Origin: Candidatus Aquicultor primus
GTDB lineage: Bacteria; Actinomycetota; Aquicultoria; Aquicultorales; Aquicultoraceae
Direction of reading: 5' to 3'
Length of the DNA stretch: 12,727 nucleotides
NCBI GenBank assembly: GCA_001767575.1
Contig: MELI01000056.1
Span: 147-12,873 of the forward strand
This document shows, in pieces, positions 6,978 through 12,727 of the stretch. The stretch's first letter is position 1, and each line of letters starts with the position of its first letter. A program made the position numbers and the translations under genes. Below the pieces are notes generated by a model. It searched no databases. It saw only the letters and a program-made list of their open reading frames with translations, and was not told the origin of the DNA.

Positions 6978-7162
6978 AGGTATGGTAAGACGTTCGACTC
7001 AACACTTCACGCGCATTGCCCAACCACCCATCTTACAAGCGTGAAAGCGCGCCTGTATATTGTGTTATGTTGAACACAGTAGCTCAAATATTCTTGTCCG
7101 GGTGCGTTCAACTGCTGAATCGACGCCGCCCGGTAAATCGTAGTTTTTTCGGAGGAACTAAC
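6978..7162 (+). other. Long untranslated leader of the TPR-Ig operon
   Basis: The frame of the TPR gene is open through this stretch back to 7016, but there is no SD for any start in it and its codons give no signal peptide or domain. I read it as leader RNA. It ends in GGAGGA (7151-7156), 6 nt before the TTG start. I looked for the conserved elements of a c-di-GMP-I riboswitch and did not find them. Confidence 0.4.
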
Positions 7163-7954
7163 TTGGGTAAACGCGCTTCAATCAGAAAGGACCGGACGCA
7201 ACGGATACAACCCGGTATCGGTAAAGCGGTCGTCATAACGCTCGCCGTGCTGATTTTAATATCAATAACGGGGGTGGGCGTAAGATTCTTCTCGAAAGGG
7301 CCGGCAACCGATCCCCCCACCCAACAAGATGCCAACCAGCCGATCATCGATGATAAGCAAGCAATCATAGAGAAGTACAATAAAAGCGAGTTCGTCGAGG
7401 TCATCCCGAGTCTGGAGAAGTATCTCTCAAGAAACCCGAACGACCAAGAAGTGCGGGAACTCCTCGCGTCGGCATATCTGTTAAGCGGCAACGGAGCACG
7501 CTCTGTCAAAGAATACCAAACCATCCTCAAGTCAAAACCCGACGATGCTGATACCCTGTACAAAATCGGCGTAGTCTTGCAGCATATGGACAGGGGCAAC
7601 GAGGCGATAACCTATCTCAATCAAGCAGTTCAGGCAGCGCCGGATGTGATTCTGTTCCACTCCGAGTTAGCCAGAGCCAACTCCAGGGCGAAATTTTACC
7701 GGGAAGCTATCGAGGAATGGAAGATAGTCCTCAATCTCCTGCCTCCGGCCGACAAGGCCAGGGCAAGCGCGCTCGCGGAGATCGCAAATATCTACATACT
7801 CCAAGGCGAATTCGCGCTCGCTAAAGAAGCTATCGTTAACGGTTTGAAGATCGAACCAGCGAGTGACGCGCTTATAGAGCTTGAAAAAAAACTAGGTGGA
7901 CAAATCCAAGTCGAGCCGGCGCCGAGTTTGGAGGAGACCACCGGTGGAAACTAG
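7163..7954 (+). CDS. Membrane-anchored TPR-repeat protein
   Basis: The TTG at 7163 is chosen because GGAGGA (7151-7156) lies 6 nt before it; earlier in-frame starts, such as the TTG at 7016, lack an SD. The product has about 263 residues. A basic N-terminus and one membrane helix (about 21-41) put the rest outside the cytoplasm. After a low-complexity linker (about 46-60) come four or so TPR units (about 62-240), seen in repeats such as YLSRNPNDQEVRELLASAYL and IGVVLQHMDRGNEAITYLNQ. TPR arrays bind partner proteins, so it is a candidate assembly or docking factor for the surface proteins next to it. Its end overlaps the next gene by 11 bases, which gives tight translational coupling. It has no catalytic motif. 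Confidence 0.82.
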   Translation: MGKRASIRKDRTQRIQPGIGKAVVITLAVLILISITGVGVRFFSKGPATDPPTQQDANQPIIDDKQAIIEKYNKSEFVEVIPSLEKYLSRNPNDQEVRELLASAYLLSGNGARSVKEYQTILKSKPDDADTLYKIGVVLQHMDRGNEAITYLNQAVQAAPDVILFHSELARANSRAKFYREAIEEWKIVLNLLPPADKARASALAEIANIYILQGEFALAKEAIVNGLKIEPASDALIELEKKLGGQIQVEPAPSLEETTGGN

Positions 7955-10238
7955 ACAGCTTCACCTGCTGTATTTGCGCTCGCTAAAACTCCTAATCGCC
8001 GTCTGCTTGATTCTCACGGGTGCCCAAGGCTCGGCGGTGGCCAGCCAGCTTATCGTAAACGGCTCGTTCGAGAAGAACCTCGGCGAATGGCAGGTAAATG
8101 AGGTGACCAAGGGAGCCGTCTTCCAGTGGGACGAGGCCGGAGCCGATGGCGGGGCTCTATTCAAGACGACAGGCCGAAGCCGGCGGGGCGAAACGCAAGC
8201 GAGCCAAAACAAGTGGGTTCATATCGAGTCCGGAAGCCGGGGTCTGCTCAAGTTTTCCTGGAAAAAGAATTGGTCGGCAATCCTCCCGGTACAGCACAAA
8301 GTCTACATAAACCTGATAAAACCCGACCAAACCGTCGCGTCGGTTTGGTCGAACAAGACGCTCCTCAACGACAACACGTGGAGGATCGAGTCTCTAGACA
8401 TTAGCAGTTTTCTCGACCAGAAAGGACAGTATTCCCTGGTAATGGGAGTTACTTTCGAAAATGGCAAGGCCAACAACGCAACAACCTATGCATGGTTCGA
8501 TGACGTTAGCCTGGAAGTCTCAAACAGCATGCTCAAAGGACCAAAGACCTCTTTCTTGATGCCGTCCGGCCGCGATAAGATAGTCGGCAAATCATATCTT
8601 GTCACAGGTATCGCCCTCGACGATATCGGCGTCTCGAAAGTGCGTGTGGCTATCGAGCGTCTCCATGACAACACCTATTGGAACGGAAACAGTTGGGTGG
8701 CAACCGAGTTCTGGAATGAGGCTAGGCTGTCCGGTGCCGTCGGAGGCCCCTTCGCGTCCTGGCGGTATGACTGGCCGTTGCCGACGAGCGATGGCGCCCT
8801 ATATAAGCTATATGCGCGCGCCGAAAATATCACTTCAAACATCGAGCTGACACCGGCTGAGAGTATCGCCCAGGTGGACAATGTCGGTCCAACCGGCAGC
8901 ATCTATGTCGAAGGCGAAGCCGAGTACGTAAATACCGAAGCGGTACGCATCGATATCGACATCAAAGGCGCGACTAAGATGCGTTTCAGCACGGACGACG
9001 CCAAAAACTGGTCCGACTGGGAGAGCTTCACAGCATCGAAGAAGCTGTCCCTGCCGGAAGGCGACGACACAAAAATCGTCACCGCGCAATTCAAGGACGG
9101 CTCCGAAAACCGCTACCAGATATCCGATAGCATCATCCTCGACATGACGCAACCGGTCACCAGGCACATCTTTCCCGCGCAAAAAGCCAAGAATATCTCG
9201 GCAGACTCGAGTGTCGGCGTGGTGTTCTACGAAAAGATGGCTCCCTGGAGTTTCCGGAACGACGGCACGGAAATCGGCTCCACCTTCTATCTCAAGCAGG
9301 GTTCGCGCTGGATAGCTGCCGAGGTGTCATATGACGACAAGACCAAGACCGCGAAGCTCGTCCCTTATGGCTCGCTGGATTCAGGTACGACATATACGGT
9401 TCACCTTAAGGACCTTATTAAGGACAAGGCCGGCAATGCGCTTGCCGCTAATTTCTCGTGGGACTTTACGACCAGCGGTTCATATACGTCCCTCTTCAAG
9501 AAAACGATCGACGCCACAGGCGGCACTATTCATGGCGGCGACCAATCTATAAGCCTCGAAGTGCCCGCCGATGCGCTGGCGGCGGAAACACTCGTCGCTA
9601 TCGAGGAGCTGAGGGATAAGAAAGTACCCCCGATGAAAGGCATGACCAGATATAGCCCGGTCTACCAGCTGTCGCCCAAAGAGCTTCCCTTCAACACGCC
9701 GGCGCTGCTGAAAATAAAATATAAACAAGATGAAGTCCATAATCCGACCGAGCTGCGACTCGTCTTCTTCGATGAAGAACGAGGCAAGTGGTTGCCGGTG
9801 GAAAACGCGGCGATAGACCTGGTCAACAACCAGCTAACGGCCAAAATAACAAAATTGATGACCGTTACGGTTACGGCTCAGGACGACGCTTCACCTCCTT
9901 CGACCGCTATCGTAGCGCCGACCGGCGCCTCTGAGATTACGGGAAGGCTCTTCAATATCTTCGGCGTTTCGCACGACAATTCCGGTATCTCCCGCTTGGA
10001 TATATCGATAAAGCGCCAATCCGACAACGCCTATTGGACCGGCGCCGAGTGGCGAACAGAGCAGGTTTGGCTAAAAACAAAGGTGGTAGCCGAGAAAGAC
10101 CGCTCCAAAGCAACCTGGTCTTATAGCTGGCGACTCCCGGACAACAAGTTCACGGTCTATGAGCTACGCGCTCGCGCGACGGACAAGAGCGGCAACGTCG
10201 AGTCAAACGCCGACCTGGTTCGGGTGCGGTTGAGGTAG
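7944..10238 (+). CDS. Large secreted modular protein: jelly-roll, duplicated Ig-like, Big_5 and ZU5-like domains
   Basis: The GTG at 7944 is the start: GGAGGAG (7930-7936) is 7 nt before it. The product is 764 residues. A signal peptide (about 1-33, ending SAVAS) leads into a jelly-roll domain like those of carbohydrate-binding modules (LIVNGSFE...GEWQV to YAWFDDVSLEV, about 35-195). Next come an Ig-like module (about 8536-8880), a beta-domain with MRFSTDDAKNWSDWE (about 8880-9150), a Big_5-type domain (about 9150-9475, HIFPAQKAKNIS), a ZU5-like domain (about 9480-9895, LPFNTPALLKI and KWLPV) and a second Ig-like copy (about 9895-10235). It has no haem site, catalytic motif or sorting signal. 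It may bind cell-wall or exopolymer sugars and form a surface scaffold. It is co-translated with the TPR protein, which may be its assembly partner. Confidence 0.82.
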   Translation: METRQLHLLYLRSLKLLIAVCLILTGAQGSAVASQLIVNGSFEKNLGEWQVNEVTKGAVFQWDEAGADGGALFKTTGRSRRGETQASQNKWVHIESGSRGLLKFSWKKNWSAILPVQHKVYINLIKPDQTVASVWSNKTLLNDNTWRIESLDISSFLDQKGQYSLVMGVTFENGKANNATTYAWFDDVSLEVSNSMLKGPKTSFLMPSGRDKIVGKSYLVTGIALDDIGVSKVRVAIERLHDNTYWNGNSWVATEFWNEARLSGAVGGPFASWRYDWPLPTSDGALYKLYARAENITSNIELTPAESIAQVDNVGPTGSIYVEGEAEYVNTEAVRIDIDIKGATKMRFSTDDAKNWSDWESFTASKKLSLPEGDDTKIVTAQFKDGSENRYQISDSIILDMTQPVTRHIFPAQKAKNISADSSVGVVFYEKMAPWSFRNDGTEIGSTFYLKQGSRWIAAEVSYDDKTKTAKLVPYGSLDSGTTYTVHLKDLIKDKAGNALAANFSWDFTTSGSYTSLFKKTIDATGGTIHGGDQSISLEVPADALAAETLVAIEELRDKKVPPMKGMTRYSPVYQLSPKELPFNTPALLKIKYKQDEVHNPTELRLVFFDEERGKWLPVENAAIDLVNNQLTAKITKLMTVTVTAQDDASPPSTAIVAPTGASEITGRLFNIFGVSHDNSGISRLDISIKRQSDNAYWTGAEWRTEQVWLKTKVVAEKDRSKATWSYSWRLPDNKFTVYELRARATDKSGNVESNADLVRVRLR

Positions 10239-10245
10239 GTGGCCT

Positions 10246-10260
10246 GGCTTCTAGGAAGCC
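10246..10260. terminator. Hairpin between convergent genes, possible weak bidirectional terminator
   Basis: GGCTTC (10246-10251), a three-base loop and GAAGCC (10255-10260) make a perfect 6-bp stem. It overlaps the stop codon of the GGDEF gene (10251-10253) and follows the Ig-protein stop by 7 bases. There is no T-run on either side, so intrinsic termination would be weak; it may block readthrough of both convergent transcripts in part. Confidence 0.3.
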
Positions 10261-11906
10261 TTAACGGCCTGGGATGGGGAATAAAACTGGTGGTTATTTC
10301 TGCCCTGTTCTTTGGCGCGATACAAAGCTGCATCTGCATTCTTAAGTAGAAAGCGTGCGTCTTGGCCATCATTCGGGTAAAGACTGACTCCTATACTGGT
10401 CGTGATTTGGAATTCGTGTCCATCTAAATCAAATGGTGGCTTTACAGCCTCAAAAATTTTCTGAGCGACTTGCGACGCATCTTTTGCGCGATCTATCTGG
10501 GTTAGGAGCAATACAAACTCATCACCACCAAAACGGGCGATAAAATCACTTTCCCGGAGACATGCTTTGAGCCTGCCGCTTACGTCTTGTAAAAGCTGAT
10601 CCCCCGCACAATGCCCCAGCGTATCGTTGACCGTTTTGAAGTTATCCAGGTCAAGAAAGATTACGGCCAGCATTTCCTGGTTTCGTTGCGCCAGCGTTAT
10701 CGCCGAGTTGAGCTGTTCGGTAAAGAACATTCGATTGGGTAGGTCGGTCAGAGAATCATAGTAAGCCATATACTTAATCATCTCTTCGCTTTTCTTACGC
10801 TCGGTGATATCGCGTGAAATACCCAATACGGCGCTTATCTTCCCTGCCTCATCACTAATAGGGGTTAACCTCGTTCCAATCCAAAGCTCGCCCCTTGAAG
10901 ATGTCATCGTCTCTTCACTGTAAAACGATTCGCCGGATTCGAAGACTTTATCCAAGTTGGTCTTTTGTCTCTCGGCTGCTTCGGGCGGGAAGAGCTCTCT
11001 GATTGCTCTACCGACGACGTCATCTCGCTTGAGCCCCAGGCTTTGTGCCGCACAACTATTGACATACGTGACATATCCATCCCTATCTAAGATAAATATC
11101 ATGTCATGCGCCGCTTCGGCTAATGTCCGATAGCGTTGCTCGCTTGCCTTAAGGGCTTCTTCGGCAAGTTTGCGCCGCGTAATGTCTTCGAAACTCTCAA
11201 CGCCGCCGACTATGTTTCCCTGCTCGTCCCGGAGCAAATCGAGGTTTTTCGAGGCCGTGATGAGCTCACCGTCTTTTCTGCGGATTTTGCAGATTTTGCC
11301 GATAATGGGCTCGTCGAGTTCGCATTGGAATAAACCGCATTTCGTCGAGCACGGCGCCAATGCAAAGAGAGTGCAGGTCTTGCCCATGACCTCCGCCGCA
11401 CTATACCCGGTAATTTCCTCGGCCTGCTTATTAAAGCTTGTAATTTTGCCCTTCAGGTCTACTGTGAAAATCGCGCTGGGCACGAGTCGAAAAATATGCT
11501 CGGCCCAATCTTTAGAGACACGCAGAGCCTGCTCGGTCTTCTTCTGTTCTGTGATGTCGGTGACGATAAGCAGAGACACTTCCTTGGCGTCATACGCTGT
11601 CAAGCTTCCTCTGATCTCAACGGGAATCAAGGTTCCGTTCTTGCAGCGAAAAGACGTGTCGCAGATGAAATATTGCTCGCGCTGCGATTCATTCTGTGTC
11701 GACGTGACACGATCGAATAACGACGCCCCGGAATCGAGTCGTTCGATATTCATCCCTATGAGTTCTTTTGCTGAATAACCCGTAAGCTCTTCCGCCTTTT
11801 TGTTAGCATCCAGCAAATCGCCTTTACCATCGAGAAGCAAGACGGCTATGTTGGCGTCGTTGACGACCGTTTGATATCTCTCTTGGGACAATTGTTTACT
11901 CGACAT
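10251..11906 (-). CDS. Three-PAS diguanylate cyclase (GGDEF)
   Basis: The 551-residue soluble protein has PAS domains at about 9-122, 133-245 and 255-370, then a GGDEF domain at about 380-545. GGDEF (460-464) is intact, and RESD (451-454), five residues ahead, is a correct RxxD inhibitory site, so it should make cyclic di-GMP from two GTP and be held back by product. FLDLDNFK (417-424), a conserved metal-site segment, is also present. No EAL domain follows. PAS2 has a Cys-rich insert (Cys178, 186, 190, 195, 206) that could hold a metal or Fe-S cluster or sense redox. No membrane segment is seen, so it is a cytoplasmic sensor. AAGGAGG lies 4 nt before the ATG, a slightly short spacing. Convergent with the Ig gene, it is not in its operon, but it could tie surface-protein or biofilm output to redox state. 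Confidence 0.93.
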   Translation of the reverse strand: MSSKQLSQERYQTVVNDANIAVLLLDGKGDLLDANKKAEELTGYSAKELIGMNIERLDSGASLFDRVTSTQNESQREQYFICDTSFRCKNGTLIPVEIRGSLTAYDAKEVSLLIVTDITEQKKTEQALRVSKDWAEHIFRLVPSAIFTVDLKGKITSFNKQAEEITGYSAAEVMGKTCTLFALAPCSTKCGLFQCELDEPIIGKICKIRRKDGELITASKNLDLLRDEQGNIVGGVESFEDITRRKLAEEALKASEQRYRTLAEAAHDMIFILDRDGYVTYVNSCAAQSLGLKRDDVVGRAIRELFPPEAAERQKTNLDKVFESGESFYSEETMTSSRGELWIGTRLTPISDEAGKISAVLGISRDITERKKSEEMIKYMAYYDSLTDLPNRMFFTEQLNSAITLAQRNQEMLAVIFLDLDNFKTVNDTLGHCAGDQLLQDVSGRLKACLRESDFIARFGGDEFVLLLTQIDRAKDASQVAQKIFEAVKPPFDLDGHEFQITTSIGVSLYPNDGQDARFLLKNADAALYRAKEQGRNNHQFYSPSQAVKAS

Positions 11907-12158
11907 GCTGCCTCCTTCTATTCTATATCGGCAGCATATCGACTCTCTAAATCATGTTTTACCTGGTTATTCATATGAGGGGTAAGGCTGTCGCAGTTTG
12001 ACGTTTTAAGGGCAACATCACACACTCAAGACATTGGCCGACGCAGGAGCGGCGGTGGGATGGACCGACCCGGCAGATACGCTCTCCAGAATATCCAGAA
12101 CTTGTCGCCTGGGCTCGCATAACATCGCTCAGGGCGAAGTTCTTTTCGTAAAAGCAAG
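11907..12158. other. Non-coding stretch between GGDEF gene and tRNA-Phe terminator
   Basis: Apart from the SD of the GGDEF gene (complement of 11911-11919) I see no supported gene. A plus-strand frame without a start codon (12002-12151) reads out a plausible-looking C-terminus (RSPEYPELVAWARITSLR); it could be a decayed gene end or chance. CGATAT appears twice in tandem (complement of about 11925-11941), next to the likely minus-strand promoter area. Confidence 0.35.
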
Positions 12159-12185
12159 AAGCCACCAACTTCCTGCTGGTGGCTT
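12159..12185 (-). terminator. Intrinsic terminator downstream of tRNA-Phe
   Basis: A 9-bp perfect stem (AAGCCACCA / TGGTGGCTT) with a nine-base loop. On the minus strand it is followed by CTTGCTTTT and lies 22 bases past the tRNA 3' end. On the plus strand it is followed by TTAATATATAA, so it may work in both directions. Confidence 0.7.
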
Positions 12186-12207
12186 TTAATATATAAACTG
12201 TTACAAG

Positions 12208-12283
12208 TGGTGGCCGGGGACGGACTTGAACCGCCGACACGGGGATTTTCAGTCCCCTGCTCTACCAACTGAGCTACCCGGCC
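12208..12283 (-). tRNA. tRNA-Phe (GAA)
   Basis: The 76-nt gene folds as a full cloverleaf. The acceptor stem GGCCGGG pairs with CCCGGCC, the D arm reads GCTCAGTTGGTAGAGC, the anticodon loop is CTGAAAA with anticodon GAA, and the T arm has GGTTCAAGTCC. The CCA end is encoded (complement of 12208-12210). A terminator hairpin follows. No other tRNA is next to it. Confidence 0.97.
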
Positions 12284-12295
12284 CTCCGCAAATAT

Positions 12296-12320
12296 TAAGA
12301 CCGACATTTGGCCGGTCTTA
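12296..12320. other. Hairpin in the tRNA-Phe leader
   Basis: TAAGACCG and CGGTCTTA form a perfect 8-bp stem around a nine-base loop, 12 bp before the tRNA 5' end. On the minus strand AATATTT follows the stem, which is terminator-like. It may be an attenuator, a processing signal, or the end of an older upstream transcript. Confidence 0.4.
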
Positions 12321-12381
12321 TAGCTACCTTAATAGATTACGAGAATCGATAGAAAAAATCAAGGCTTATGGCGTTTTCGCA

Positions 12382-12390
12382 TGCTATCAC
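12382..12390 (+). promoter_or_regulatory. Possible extended -10 for the gene at the right edge
   Basis: TGCTATCAC matches the TGCTATnA form seen upstream of the NHL and TPR genes, 41 bp before the ATG at 12431. The -35 is not convincing. Confidence 0.25.
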
Positions 12391-12430
12391 CTGCATATTG
12401 CATCGCTTCGCCCTGCGCGGTAAGGCGTTC

Positions 12431-12727
12431 ATGCAAAATCCTGGTATTATCTCGTGTATTGGCTATGATGTATTTATGCCCGAAACAGCAGTCATCTTTG
12501 TCACCGGCAATAACAATAAGTACAGCATCGCCGCTCTGGTCGGAGCGCTCGAAAGCACGCCCGCTACCGCCGCCGTGCCCGTCCATTTCTTGCCGGGAAA
12601 GAATGCTTCACGGCTGTGCGATAGCCTCCGGCTCTTAACAGGGACCTATGAGCAACTGCTCGTCTGTTTTTCATTCGCCACCACCGGCATAGTCGCCGCC
12701 CACGCGCTATTGATGGCGCTGCGCGCG
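12431..12727 (+). CDS. Probable B12-binding domain/radical SAM protein (N-terminal fragment, runs off the edge)
   Basis: The first 99 codons are in frame to the last base of the window. The ATG at 12431 has TAAGG 5 nt upstream. A second ATG at 12476 starts closer to where I expect the domain but has no SD. The sequence VIFVTGNNNKYSIAALVGAL, then EQLLVCFSFATTGI, resembles the N-terminal cobalamin-binding (Rossmann) part of the MJ1487-type B12-binding/radical SAM family. The iron-sulfur CxxxCxxC motif would be beyond the window, so the radical SAM half is inferred. If right, it is an enzyme of unknown substrate, unrelated to the cytochrome locus. Confidence 0.5.
   Translation, partial: MQNPGIISCIGYDVFMPETAVIFVTGNNNKYSIAALVGALESTPATAAVPVHFLPGKNASRLCDSLRLLTGTYEQLLVCFSFATTGIVAAHALLMALRA

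Noticed and set aside
7016..7162. N-terminal extension of the TPR protein from the TTG at 7016
   Set aside because: There is no SD, the predicted promoter is only about 40 bp ahead, and the SD GGAGGA is placed for the TTG at 7163, which also puts the membrane helix at the N-terminus.
7960..8045. Lipoprotein signal on the Ig protein
   Set aside because: The only Cys in the signal region (IAVC) has Val at -1, which does not fit a lipobox; a normal signal peptidase site after about residue 33 fits better.
11170..11778. 202-codon plus-strand frame opposite the PAS domains
   Set aside because: It is antisense to well-supported PAS motifs, with no SD and no recognisable domain.
12026..12307. 93-codon minus-strand frame starting MSVLIFAEGRVAQLVEQ
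   Set aside because: The VAQLVEQ...GSSPSP string is the well-known false translation of a tRNA gene; it runs through tRNA-Phe.
1..12727. CRISPR array, insertion sequence, integrase or phage genes
   Set aside because: No regular short repeats with spacers, no transposase-like frame and no terminal inverted repeats were seen on either strand.

Overview
The window comes from an anaerobe that probably makes its living by electron transfer through multiheme c-type cytochromes. At least 35 haem-attachment motifs fall in four genes within about 7 kb. No outer-membrane porin accompanies the cytochromes. The secreted proteins are large and built of beta-sandwich modules (Ig, FN3, ZU5-like), two genes use GTG/TTG starts with strong Shine-Dalgarno (SD) sequences, and the composition is mid-GC. 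This fits a Gram-positive or otherwise monoderm deep-subsurface bacterium, perhaps an uncultured actinobacterial or Firmicutes-like lineage. The taxonomic guess is inference only.

Layout: (1) positions 1-1985 (+) hold the 3' part of a secreted hexahaem protein with beta-sandwich, FN3 and ZU5-like domains ahead of its haems. (2) Positions 2025-4237 (-) hold two translationally coupled, paralogous, membrane-anchored 12-haem cytochromes of NapC/NrfH type. (3) Positions 4238-4509 form a divergent control region with a clear extended -10 for the cytochrome pair. (4) Positions 4510-10238 (+) carry an NHL beta-propeller protein, a secreted pentahaem cytochrome that ends in a CX4CH site, a membrane-anchored TPR protein, and a 764-residue secreted protein of jelly-roll, Ig, Big_5 and ZU5-like modules. 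(5) Position 10251-11906 (-) is a three-PAS diguanylate cyclase, convergent with the previous gene and only 12 bp from it. (6) Positions 12208-12283 (-) encode tRNA-Phe(GAA) with a terminator hairpin behind it. (7) From 12431 (+) to the edge is the start of a probable B12-binding/radical SAM protein, an unrelated gene.

How the parts may work together (inference): the two 12-haem proteins would take electrons from the membrane quinone pool and carry them outward along a wire of repeated dihaem units. The secreted 5- and 6-haem proteins, each with an adhesion-like beta-domain, would receive them at or beyond the cell wall. The propeller, TPR and Ig proteins could be scaffold or assembly partners. 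Domain sharing supports one co-evolving locus: a beta-sandwich plus the CxxCHAVHLA first-haem segment links the two secreted cytochromes, and a ZU5-like domain links the hexahaem protein to the 764-residue Ig protein. I found no phage, IS element or CRISPR array.
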